In this document: in pieces, positions 16,962-25,492 of the stretch | Position numbering within the stretch: the first letter of the stretch is position 1 | Layout of the letters: each line of letters opens with the position of its first letter | DNA from: JACXTP01 sp963827905 | GTDB taxonomy: Archaea; Thermoplasmatota; Thermoplasmata; Methanomassiliicoccales; UBA472 | Assembly: GCA_963827905.1 (NCBI GenBank) | Contig: CAWHCB010000011.1 | Span: forward strand, 1-64,000 | DNA length: 64,000 nt | Reading direction: 5' to 3' | The notes under the pieces: model-generated | The model's input: only the letters and a program-made list of their open reading frames with translations | Databases searched by the model: none | Told to the model about the DNA's origin: nothing | Program-made: the position numbers and the translations under genes

Positions 16962-18107
16962 GTGAACGAACCGGTCATCAAAGTGGAAGAACTGAGCTAT
17001 CGATACCCTAACAAGACCCTGGCTTTGGACGGGGTCAGTCTGGAGATCGTTAAAGGCAGCAGGGTGGCACTGCTCGGGCCTAACGGGGCGGGCAAGAGCA
17101 CCCTTTTCCTGCATTTCAATGGTATTCTAAAGCCCCGAGAGGGGAAGGTCCTCTTCGAGGGGAAGGAGATCAAGTACGGAGCGAAGTCTTTGGAGGAGCT
17201 TAGGGCCAAGGTGGCCATAGTCCTTCAGAATCCAGACGACCAGATCTTCTCGGCCACGGTGGAGGAGGATGTGGCATTCGGTCCCATGAACCTCGACCTC
17301 TCCATGGACGAGGTGGAGGCGAGGGTGACGGAAGCGCTGGACCAGGTGGGTCTGCTGGACCAGCGCTCCAAGCCTACCCAGCAGCTCTCCTTCGGACAGA
17401 GGAAGAGGGTCTCGTTGGCTGGAGCCCTCGCCATGCGCCCAGAGGTACTGGTCATGGACGAACCTACGGCGGGGTTGGACCCGCGGATGGTGCACGAGCT
17501 CCTCGAACTGGCGGACGAACTGAACCATATGGGTTTGACGGTCATAATGTCCACCCATGACGTGGAGTGCGCCTACTCCTGGGCGGACGAGGTGAAGGTT
17601 CTGGAGAAAGGGAAGATGGTCTATTCCGGTGCGACACCGGGTTTCTTCTCCGAGGCTGGGTTGGTGCATAGGGTCGGGCTCACGGAACCCCTAATGTTCG
17701 AGATGAACCGCTCCCTAAGTACTACCTATGGCGTCCCGGAGGCTCCCCATCCTCGCAACATCTTTGAGCTGGAGCAGAAGTTCCGTCGTGACACGGATCG
17801 ACGGTCTGGAAGGCTTTTCATCATGCCTCTGGACGGGTTGAGCCAGGAACGGCTGACCATTTTCCGAAAGGAGATGCCCCAGGTCCGATTCGGTCTGCTC
17901 GGGTCGAAGGCCAGGAAGGTCGGATGCGCCAACGGGCTGGACGTCGAGGTGCGATTCGATGCTCTGGAGAAGGGTTTGGCCGAGGTCTCCTCAGGTCGTG
18001 ACTTCGTCCTCATCGCCGACGATGCATGGCGAGAGATCGTGGAGAGCAGATTGGAGGCGGACAGGGAGTGGTACGGCACGGACCTTAGGCCCCTGCCGTT
18101 GTCCTGA
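16962..18107 (+). CDS. cbiO: Cobalt ECF transporter ATPase CbiO with extra C-terminal domain
   Basis: ABC ATPase that powers the cobalt importer. It has Walker A G-P-N-G-A-G-K-S-T, Q-loop L-Q-N-P-D-D-Q, signature L-S-F-G-Q-R-K-R-V, Walker B L-V-M-D-E-P-T-A-G-L-D-P and the switch His in S-T-H-D. I take GTG 16962 because an AGGGTGGTGA ribosome-binding site precedes it; a longer frame from 16914 would overlap cbiQ. At 381 residues it is about 100 longer than a usual CbiO. Residues from about 280 on form a separate domain (M-P-L-D-G-L-S..., V-R-F-G-L-L-G-S-K-A-R) that I do not recognise and that could be a sensor or regulatory module. Confidence 0.9.
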   Translation: MNEPVIKVEELSYRYPNKTLALDGVSLEIVKGSRVALLGPNGAGKSTLFLHFNGILKPREGKVLFEGKEIKYGAKSLEELRAKVAIVLQNPDDQIFSATVEEDVAFGPMNLDLSMDEVEARVTEALDQVGLLDQRSKPTQQLSFGQRKRVSLAGALAMRPEVLVMDEPTAGLDPRMVHELLELADELNHMGLTVIMSTHDVECAYSWADEVKVLEKGKMVYSGATPGFFSEAGLVHRVGLTEPLMFEMNRSLSTTYGVPEAPHPRNIFELEQKFRRDTDRRSGRLFIMPLDGLSQERLTIFRKEMPQVRFGLLGSKARKVGCANGLDVEVRFDALEKGLAEVSSGRDFVLIADDAWREIVESRLEADREWYGTDLRPLPLS

Positions 18108-18193
18108 AGCTGACAAGACTAAAAAAATCGCTCCAGGCCAAAGTGCCCCATACAAAACATTATTTCGGCGGATGGAATTAGGGCTGCAAATCC

Positions 18194-20461
18194 ATGGAGC
18201 ACTCGGTGGAATCTAAGGGCCAAGATGGCGTGGAGGTGACCCTCCGCCGGGACCTCGGTCTCCTAGAGGTCCTGATGATAGGGATCGGGCCTAACATCGG
18301 TTCCACCATTTTCATCCTGATAGGCACTGCAGCAGGGATCGCCGGTCCCGCCATCATCCTCGCGTTCGTCCTTAACTTCGTGGTCACGCTCTTCACAGCC
18401 ATGGCATATGCTGAGCTGGCAAGCGCTTTTCCTGAGACTGGGGGAGGGTACCTTTGGATCAAGGAAGGGTTGTTCCCCCCGTTCGGTTTCTTAGGCGGAT
18501 GGATGTCATGGGTGGGACATTGTATCGCTTGCAGCGTTTATGCGCTCGGGTTCGGCGAGGGCGTCAGGATATTGATGTCGCTCTACGACCTCGAATTCTT
18601 TGGCCTGACCATCGATCAAACCGCGATCCTCTCCTCTGTGCTCGTTGCGGTCGGATTCATCTATCTCAATTACCGGGGGGTGAAAGGTGCTGGAAGAGCG
18701 GAGATCGTGGTGTCGGTCATCCTCCTCGCGATCATCGGGATCTTCGTTACCGCCACGGCGGTCTTTATCCTAATGAACCCGCCAGATGACTCAAACTTCG
18801 CACCGTTCATACCGTTTGGCTACATCAGCATCATCACTAGCATGGGCTACACCTTCATGGTCTTCGAAGGCTACGAGATAGTTGCCCAGACCGGTGAGGA
18901 GGCAAAGGACCCTCAGAGGACCATTCCACGCGCTATGTTCCTTTGCATCGCCATAAGCTGCATCATGTTCGTGGCCGTGGCCACCGTGGCGATCGGAGCT
19001 GTCGGATATGAGGCACTGGCGGGCCATCCTTTCGATGCCATCTCCTATGTTGCTGGTATATCGATGCCTAACATAGGGGCGTTGTTGATTTCTTTCGGGA
19101 TTCTTATCGGTTCGGTGGCGGCTGTCAATTCGATCATCTTTTCCGCCTCCCGAGTGTCGTTTGCAATGGGGCGGGATGGGAATCTACCTCAAAAGATGGG
19201 CAAGTTGCATCCAAAAAAACAGACCCCGGCGACCGCCTTGGTCGTGAGCGGTTTCATCATCGTTTCCATGATAATCTTCCTTCCCATCAATCAGGTCGCT
19301 GCTGTGGCGGACATACTCATCCTGCTCCTCTTCACCCTTGTCAATGTTTCCGCCATCACATTGCGCCGGAAACGACCGGATGTCCATAGAAGTTTCCTCA
19401 TGCCATGGTTCCCGGTCATACCATTGATCGGTATCGCTACGAAACTCATCTTGGCGGTCACGCTGTTCAGCTACGATGCGTTCGCATGGTATCTGGCCAT
19501 CGGTGTCATCAACGTCGGTTTGCTCATCCATTATTTCATGGGCGGGAAGAAGGCTATGGAGGAGGCCCCCATTCCCGAGAGGACCCCGCTCACTCGGGAG
19601 GAATTGTCCAAATTCCGTGTCATGATACCCATCGAGGACCCGCACAGCGAGGACCTGGTGGACCTGGGCTGCCTAATGGCGGCCGAGCATGATGGCGAGG
19701 TCCTGCTGGTTAGCGTGGTGGAGATCCCCACCACCGTCCCGCTGAACAATGTCGACCGCAAGATGGTCGATGACCGCAAGAAGATGTTGGAGAAGCTGCA
19801 GCGGCAAGCGGAGCTGAACGGGGTATTCGCCCGTGCGTTGGTCACGGTCTCTCACGATGTGGTCACGGCGCTCATCGATACTGCCAAGGATGAGGAGGCC
19901 AACACCATCGTGGTCGGTTGGAAAGGCTTCACTCGCACCCAGAAGCGTATCCTCGGCAAGAAGATGGACCTGCTGCTGCGACTCACCCCATGCGACGTGG
20001 TGTTGCTCAAGACGGAGGAGCGGTGGAAGCCGGACCGAATCATGATCCTGTCTGGAGGGTTGTGGCATGTCAGCCGCGCCACGGCTCTAGTGGCCATCAT
20101 AGCCAAGCGTTACAACTCCCGGGTCACGATCTTGAACGTCATCGCCGAGGACAAATACTTGGACACAGCGAGGACGTACTCGAAGAGGCTAGAGGACATC
20201 CTTGAGAATGAGAAGGTCCCCGTCGTGGTCAAGGAGATACGGCCGGAGAACGTGGTCGGTGGGGTGGTGGCGGAATCATTGGACTTCGACCTCCTGGTCA
20301 TGGGGGCGAGCGCGGTGCGCCGAGTGCACCGCAGCGATTTCGGCCTTGTGCAGGACCGCATCGTGAAGAGCGCAAAGTGCCCAGTGCTCGTTTACAAGCG
20401 GGTCGCCACCTTCGAGGACAAGGAATCTCAAGAGACGGAAGTCGTCGACATCAACGAGTGA
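18194..20461 (+). CDS. APC-superfamily amino acid permease with two C-terminal UspA domains
   Basis: A 755-residue protein. Residues about 20-430 are an amino acid/polyamine/organocation transporter with about 12 helices and the family motif G-I-G-P-N-I-G-S-T-I-F in helix 1. After a short linker two universal-stress-protein domains follow (about 455-590 and 600-740). The second ends with the UspA-type V-M-G-A-S-A-V-R-R and C-P-V-L-V-Y-K segments. UspA tails on transporters are thought to bind nucleotides and regulate transport. The substrate cannot be told. It is a stand-alone gene overlapping the convergent DHH gene by 11 bp. Confidence 0.85.
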   Translation: MEHSVESKGQDGVEVTLRRDLGLLEVLMIGIGPNIGSTIFILIGTAAGIAGPAIILAFVLNFVVTLFTAMAYAELASAFPETGGGYLWIKEGLFPPFGFLGGWMSWVGHCIACSVYALGFGEGVRILMSLYDLEFFGLTIDQTAILSSVLVAVGFIYLNYRGVKGAGRAEIVVSVILLAIIGIFVTATAVFILMNPPDDSNFAPFIPFGYISIITSMGYTFMVFEGYEIVAQTGEEAKDPQRTIPRAMFLCIAISCIMFVAVATVAIGAVGYEALAGHPFDAISYVAGISMPNIGALLISFGILIGSVAAVNSIIFSASRVSFAMGRDGNLPQKMGKLHPKKQTPATALVVSGFIIVSMIIFLPINQVAAVADILILLLFTLVNVSAITLRRKRPDVHRSFLMPWFPVIPLIGIATKLILAVTLFSYDAFAWYLAIGVINVGLLIHYFMGGKKAMEEAPIPERTPLTREELSKFRVMIPIEDPHSEDLVDLGCLMAAEHDGEVLLVSVVEIPTTVPLNNVDRKMVDDRKKMLEKLQRQAELNGVFARALVTVSHDVVTALIDTAKDEEANTIVVGWKGFTRTQKRILGKKMDLLLRLTPCDVVLLKTEERWKPDRIMILSGGLWHVSRATALVAIIAKRYNSRVTILNVIAEDKYLDTARTYSKRLEDILENEKVPVVVKEIRPENVVGGVVAESLDFDLLVMGASAVRRVHRSDFGLVQDRIVKSAKCPVLVYKRVATFEDKESQETEVVDINE

Positions 20462-21452
20462 TGGCGGCGGATACGAAGTCCCCCTCAAAACGCGAAGCGA
20501 CCTCCAAAGGAATTCGTGCTCCCGCGCTAGATGGATGGCCACCCCCTTCCAATCCATGTAAGTTGATGAAACCCTCCACGAACCTTCCTACGTCCATCCC
20601 TCTCGGGCTCATCCCTCGGATGGAAACAGAGGCGCTCCCCCGTCGGGCATTCACCATAATAGCGTAATCACATCCCCTCCTGGTGGCCACCTCGACCAAA
20701 GCGCGTGTGCCGAAGCCATAGAGGGATCGATTCTTCTCATTGTTGTGGAAAATACCAACGGGGCCTTGGACCCGGAGCCCAGCCTTGACGCGGGCCAATG
20801 CCTTGGGCCACCTCTGCTCGTTGACCACCTGGACATAGCGCCTTTTGATGGCAGGGACCTGTGACGGCCAAAACCCCTCGGCCAGATGCTTGCAGGCGAT
20901 GGACCGGAAGACATCGTCCTCGATGTCCAGCCTCCACGAGAAGTCCAGGACCTTCGACTCCTCGTCCACCTTCTGAGCGCCATGCTTCCTCATGACCTCG
21001 GTCAGGACGGCTGTGTCACAGTATTCGATCAGGTCCGCGATGGCCACGAGCTTTTTAAGGTGTGGCGTGGAATGGAGATAGTGATAGAGGACGCCAGCGG
21101 CGCTCATGCCCTCATCCACGACCTTGATGCCATCGATCTCTTCCCCAGCTGAGCTGGGGTGATGGTCCACGGCGAGGACCTTCTGATGGTCGCGACGGGA
21201 GGAGGCCGAACGCAGGACATCGGGTACCAGGGCGATGTCGACCAAGAATATCTCCGACGAGGTCCTGTCCCGGGCCAGGCTCTGCCCTGCCGCTCTGGGG
21301 GAGGTTACGAAGGACACTTTGGCAGAGGGATACCTGTTCAGAAAGAGAGCGGCGGATACAAGACCGTCCACGTTGCCGCGAGTTATCAGATGCTTGTCCC
21401 GGTCGTCCCTGGATAAGCTGTCCAAACCTTCCCTCGGGATATAATAATTCAC
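20451..21452 (-). CDS. DHH-superfamily phosphoesterase
   Basis: A 333-residue protein with a DHH domain (D-I-A-L near residue 75 and V-D-H-H-P near 95) and a C-terminal DHHA1 domain with G-G-G-H-P-S-S-A-G. The family includes RecJ-like exonucleases and oligonucleotide or cyclic-dinucleotide phosphodiesterases. Motif I reads R-G-N-V-D-G instead of the usual H-x-D-x-D-G, so one metal ligand is Asn; activity may be altered. The start is GTG. It is divergent from the DUF429 gene and converges on the permease with an 11-bp overlap. Confidence 0.75.
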   Translation of the reverse strand: MNYYIPREGLDSLSRDDRDKHLITRGNVDGLVSAALFLNRYPSAKVSFVTSPRAAGQSLARDRTSSEIFLVDIALVPDVLRSASSRRDHQKVLAVDHHPSSAGEEIDGIKVVDEGMSAAGVLYHYLHSTPHLKKLVAIADLIEYCDTAVLTEVMRKHGAQKVDEESKVLDFSWRLDIEDDVFRSIACKHLAEGFWPSQVPAIKRRYVQVVNEQRWPKALARVKAGLRVQGPVGIFHNNEKNRSLYGFGTRALVEVATRRGCDYAIMVNARRGSASVSIRGMSPRGMDVGRFVEGFINLHGLEGGGHPSSAGARIPLEVASRFEGDFVSAAITR

Positions 21453-21492
21453 ATCTGGATTATATGAATTTATGGATTTTTAAATAAATACA

Positions 21493-21504
21493 GATAATTA
21501 TTAC
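21493..21504. promoter_or_regulatory. Copy of the GATAATTATTAC element near the DUF429 start
   Basis: The same 12-mer forms the core of the Fur-type operator at 14835-14846. Here it sits 8-19 bp before GTG 21512, between a TATA-like TTTTTAAATAAAT and the start. It may be a second target of the Fur-family regulator or chance in AT-rich DNA. Confidence 0.3.
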
Positions 21505-21511
21505 ATGTTCT

Positions 21512-22221
21512 GTGGGTGACATCGATCTAAGGTTCATAGGCATCGACCTAGCGTGGAAATGCGGACCTGACCCACGCACCAGTACGGCCATCTGCGAATG
21601 CGACCAATATGGCCAACTATCTCATCCGTTCATGGTCGGGACCGACGAGGAGATCTTAGAGCACATCCCCGGACCGGATAGATGCTGGCTTGCCATCGAT
21701 GCACCGCTCAACGTACCCAATCGGTTCGGTTCAAGACAAGGTGGAGAAGGAGGTGGCCCGGTCCGGTGTGAGGATCCTGCCCTCGAACCGGGACTTCCTC
21801 AACCGGAAATGTGGCGGGGTGAGAGGGGAACAATTGGCCATGGAGCTGGAACGGCGAGGCTTCCTGCACCTTTCCACCGAGGTGGTGGACCCAGGGATAA
21901 TGGTAGAGGTCTATCCATTCGGTATCCTTTATGGCATAACCAGAGGCAAACCCCCGCGATATAAGCACGGGGGGATCGAGCAACGCAGGGAAGGTTGTCT
22001 CTCGGTGCTCGAGGCGATGGGTCGTTGGGAGCCAAGCTTGAAGGGCTTGGAATGGATGGAGGGGCAGATCGAGCGGGCGGACTCACAGGCGCATGAGGCA
22101 CATGGGCGACATGGTGGACTCGATGCTCTGTGCAATGTGCCTGTACGCCCATTGGTTATATCGCGGTCAGAGGACTCGCCTGTACGGTGATGGCAGTGAT
22201 GGGTGCATCCTTATCGTTTGA
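21512..22221 (+). CDS. DUF429 (predicted RNase H-like nuclease) protein, two frameshifts
   Basis: The reading starts G-I-D-L-A-W-K-x-G, the DUF429 signature, with A-I-D-A-P-L-N-V-P-N near residue 65. The frame then shifts near 21720 to continue through K-V-E-K-E-V-A-R-S-G-V-R-I-L-P-S-N. It shifts again near 22110 to end D-S-M-L-C-A-M-C-L-Y-A-H-W-L-Y, the expected family C-terminus, with a stop at 22219-22221. Read across the shifts it is about 235 residues, normal for the family. The start is GTG with a TATA element 24-34 bp upstream. The shifts look like sequence errors. The biochemical function is not established. Confidence 0.65.
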
Positions 22222-22231
22222 TGGCGGAGGC

Positions 22232-22936
22232 ATGTCAGTGGAACGAGGCGCGGGCATTCAGCGTCTTTTCGAGGAAGTGGGCGGTGGTCATGGGTTCGAT
22301 CCGGTCTCCGCTGGTTTCCGTCCTTTCAAGGAGTTCAAGGTGCAGTGGCAGAGAAATGGGCGGTCCGCCGCCTTCCAGGTCACGGATTACCTAAGGTCTG
22401 CGGACCAGGACCTGCTAAGGGAGTTCGCCGACCGTCTGTTCAAACGGATCGAGGCCAAGGGCAAGCAGGAGATCTACACGGCCAATCTGAAGGAATGGTT
22501 GCGTTCCCGCTCCTTCGTGGATAACGCCCAACCTATGTACCTGAGACGCAGTCAGAACCTGGCATACAGCGATGAGGGCACCACCTATGACCTTGGCGAA
22601 TCATATGAGAGGTTGAAGGGATCGGGACTGGTGCGCGACCACGACGGTTTGTTCCTGACCTGGACCAAGAGGCCCAACCATCAAAGGGTCGGTTATTGCA
22701 GCGCGCTCATGCGCGTCATCGCCATCAGTTCTGTGATGGACTCGGCACGGGTCCCAGAGCTGGTGACGGACTACGTGCTGTACCACGAGCTGTTGCACAT
22801 GGAGGATGGCCTGAGCTTCTCCAACAGACATCATGGCTCTGGGTTCCGCCAGCGGGAACGAAGGTTCCCTGGTTGGGAGGAGGCGGAACGTACCCTCAGG
22901 ACATTGGCCAAAGAACAGAGGACGAGGGCTGGTTGA
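22232..22936 (+). CDS. SprT-like / M48-type zinc metallopeptidase
   Basis: A 234-residue protein with the zinc motif Y-H-E-L-L-H near residue 187 and a downstream H-H-G-S-G-F-R-Q-R-E-R-R-F-P-G-W, the SprT/WLM-type arrangement. It has no signal peptide, so it is cytosolic. The N-terminal 90 residues are basic and unrecognised. A longer reading from 22130 is a shadow of the DUF429 end; ATG 22232 follows the DUF429 stop by 10 bp. SprT-like proteases can cut proteins crosslinked to DNA, but a specific role here is inference. Confidence 0.65.
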   Translation: MSVERGAGIQRLFEEVGGGHGFDPVSAGFRPFKEFKVQWQRNGRSAAFQVTDYLRSADQDLLREFADRLFKRIEAKGKQEIYTANLKEWLRSRSFVDNAQPMYLRRSQNLAYSDEGTTYDLGESYERLKGSGLVRDHDGLFLTWTKRPNHQRVGYCSALMRVIAISSVMDSARVPELVTDYVLYHELLHMEDGLSFSNRHHGSGFRQRERRFPGWEEAERTLRTLAKEQRTRAG

Positions 22937-22981
22937 GCCAAACCATAAGTCATAAGGTCGCTATTCCCTGAGGCGATAGGC

Positions 22982-23954
22982 ATGGGCAAGAAGCAATTCA
23001 TCAACGCGCTGAACGAAGGCGACAGGGTGGACGACGTCTTCTCGATCCGGTTCAAGAAACCAGTGCGGCAGACCAGTTCGGGCAACTTCTTCTTCGAGAT
23101 GAGGTTGGGCGACGGCACTGGCGAGATGGCGATGAAGTATTGGGGCGGGAAGGGCGAGCAAGAGGTCCAGAAAGCCTACGACAGTGCCTCCAAAGGGGAG
23201 GTGGTGCGCGTCAAGGGGAAGGTCAAGCGCTACATGGAGAACCTCGAGATCAGCGTCAACCCCGAGGAGAAGGAAGGCATCCGCAAGGTCCCCAAGGAGG
23301 AGTTCGAGATCTCCGATTTCGTCCCCATCAGCACCAGGGACATCGACACCATGATGACCCAGATGATGGAATATGTCGAGGGGGTCGCCAACCCCGAACC
23401 TAAGGGCATTATTGGACTATTTCTTCACCGACGAGGAGTTCGTGAGGTCGTTCCGGCGCTCCCCGGCAGCGGTCAGGCACCACTGCAACTGGATCGGAGG
23501 GCTTCTGGAGCACACCTTGAAGGTGACGAACATCTGTGCCTCCCTCATCAACGACTTCCCTCAGCTGGACAAGGACCTGCTCATCACCGGCGCCATACTC
23601 CATGACATCGGAAAGGTCCACGAGTACGAGATGGGGACGGCCATCGAGGCCACCGACCACGGTCGTCTGGTGGGACATATCAGCATGGGGGCGGAGATGG
23701 TGGGACGGGCTTGCGACTCCATGCCCGAGTTCCCCTCCATCCTCCGTTCCAAGGTGGTGCACATGGTGCTGAGCAGCCATGGCGTCTTGGAGTTCGGCTC
23801 GCCGGTGGTGCCCATGTTCCCAGAGGCGCTGGCGGTCAGCCAGGCCGACACCCTCGATGCCAGCCTGGAGGAGTTCATCCGTTTGAAGGACGAGGCCGTG
23901 ACCGAGGATGAATGGACCTATAGCAAGAGCAGAGGGAACATCTACCTGAGATGA
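22982..23954 (+). CDS. YhaM-like OB-fold/HD-domain 3'-5' exoribonuclease, one frameshift
   Basis: The N-terminal part (to about residue 130) is an OB-fold nucleic-acid-binding domain (F-F-E-M-R-L-G-D-G-T-G, V-V-R-V-K-G-K-V-K-R-Y). After a frameshift near 23400 the frame continues L-R-A-L-L-D-Y-F-F with an HD domain: H-C-N-W-I-G-G-L-L-E-H-T, I-L-H-D-I-G-K, and H-I-S-M-G-A-E-M. This OB plus HD order matches the YhaM / CMP-binding-factor family, which trims RNA 3' ends with Mn2+. Read across the shift the length of about 320 residues is normal. The shift is next to a CCCC run. Confidence 0.75.
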
Positions 23955-24172
23955 ACCGGTGTCCCCCGGGCCTTAACAGATTGGTTCATGGTCGGAGCGA
24001 ACTCCCCTCCCCACACTGACCCAGGCCGGGGGCTTGATGTCGTGCCTCGGGGTTGTCCTCCAGTCATGACTCGGCGTCACACCGTAAGTTCCTGCAGGGA
24101 CCCAATAACGACGCACTGTGTGCCGTTGGATTATTGCTCGGATCACGGGTCACCGGCGTTTTGCCAAAGGCA

Positions 24173-25365
24173 TCAGGTCAATTCCGGAAGGGGCTCTTCA
24201 ATCTTTTCCCCCCAAGCCTCGATCGTTAGAACGTTGTCGCGCATCAGCAGGACCTCGAGGTCCTCTCGCAGCATCGGTTCGAAGTCGAAGGCCATCAGGT
24301 ACAGGGGCAGGAACCCGAACAGGTCCAGGAAGGCCACTGGGTAGGATTGGGCCAATCTGAGCTGGGTCTTCAGGCGGCCGAACTTGAAGCGGACCACCTT
24401 GGGCTCTTTGGCGAACTGCTCTGGGAGATGAGTATTCGGCCGATTCCAAAGCGGGCAGGACCTCCTCATCGATCCACTTCTTCCTGAACTTCATGACGTT
24501 CATGGACTGCTTCTTGCCATACCGACCCTGGCAACACCCGGAAGATGAAGACCTGGACGATGAAAATGAACGCTATGATCAGCCCGTTCGATAGGACAAA
24601 TTCCTCCTCCAGCTTCCCCTTGGTCGATACCTGGCACCAGGAAGGCGGTGAGGAACAGGAGAAGAACGCTACCGAAGAGGACGATGTAGGCGGTGGTGAG
24701 GAGCCCCCTGATGGCCCTCTCGTCGGAGAAGACCGTCCCGAACTTTCCCTTGAGCCACAGCTTGAGCTTCTGGATGTCCCAGGAGAAGCCACGGGAATAG
24801 GGCATGCGCCAGGATATCATCCAGTAGTAGGTTATGATCAGGAAGGATTGGATCATCACCAGGTAAACGTAGTAGGTGGAGACGCTCCCTGGATAGATGA
24901 AGTAGGTGTAGAATGCGAAGAAGATGTTGATGCTGAAGAGGGTGACCGCCCCAGGCAATAGCTGCTCGCTGTCGCAAAGGAACACGTTCCAGAACATCTG
25001 GCCGAACAGCTTCTTGTTCTTCTTGATCATCGTGCCCATGGAACCGGCGGCCTTCTCCTCCTTGGTCTTTTTGGGCCCCTTCTCGCTGCTGGTCGGTATG
25101 AACATGATTATGAAGTAGATACAATAGGTGATGAAGCTGGTGATCAGCCAGTATATGTAGGCGGTCTCCGGCATCGTGAACAGGAGGATGATACAGACCG
25201 CGATCAGGGCCACGCTGATGCCAATGGGAAAGGGCAGCTTGTCCTTCTTGTTGCGATATCTTATCGAACTGCTGTTGGGCGCTAGCTCCGAGCCTTCTTC
25301 GCCTCCTCCTTCAAAGACATGACGTCCTTGGTGTGCTCCTCGAAGCTGACATCCTTGATCTGCAT
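24173..25365 (-). CDS. Unrecognised multi-pass membrane protein, several frameshifts
   Basis: The minus-strand reading starts M-Q-I-K-D-V-S-F-E-E-H at 25365 with a short charged N-terminus, then shifts near 25275 into a long hydrophobic stretch. At least six membrane helices are visible, among them I-A-V-C-I-I-L-L-F and G-S-V-L-L-L-F-L-T-A-F. It continues through further shifts near 24650, 24520 and 24450 to end in V-L-T-I-E-A-W-G-E-K-I-E-E. The C-terminal 100 residues are soluble except for one segment. Read as one gene it is about 395 residues. At least four shifts in 1.2 kb mean it is either error-rich sequence or a decaying gene. I do not recognise a family. Confidence 0.5.
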
Positions 25366-25492
25366 TCTTCACGTCCCCCAATCTAGAGATATTACCTAAC
25401 CCATCGCAATTAATAATACTTATGCAGGACCAACATGGACATGGCCTTGGCCAAAGGATATTATCCAGGGAGTAGGATTCATACCCGATCGG

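Noticed and set aside
23988..24344. Plus-strand ORF between the YhaM-like gene and the membrane protein
   Set aside because: It runs antisense into the membrane protein's C-terminus and has Arg/Ser/Pro-rich shadow composition. The stretch 23955-24172 itself holds nothing recognisable.
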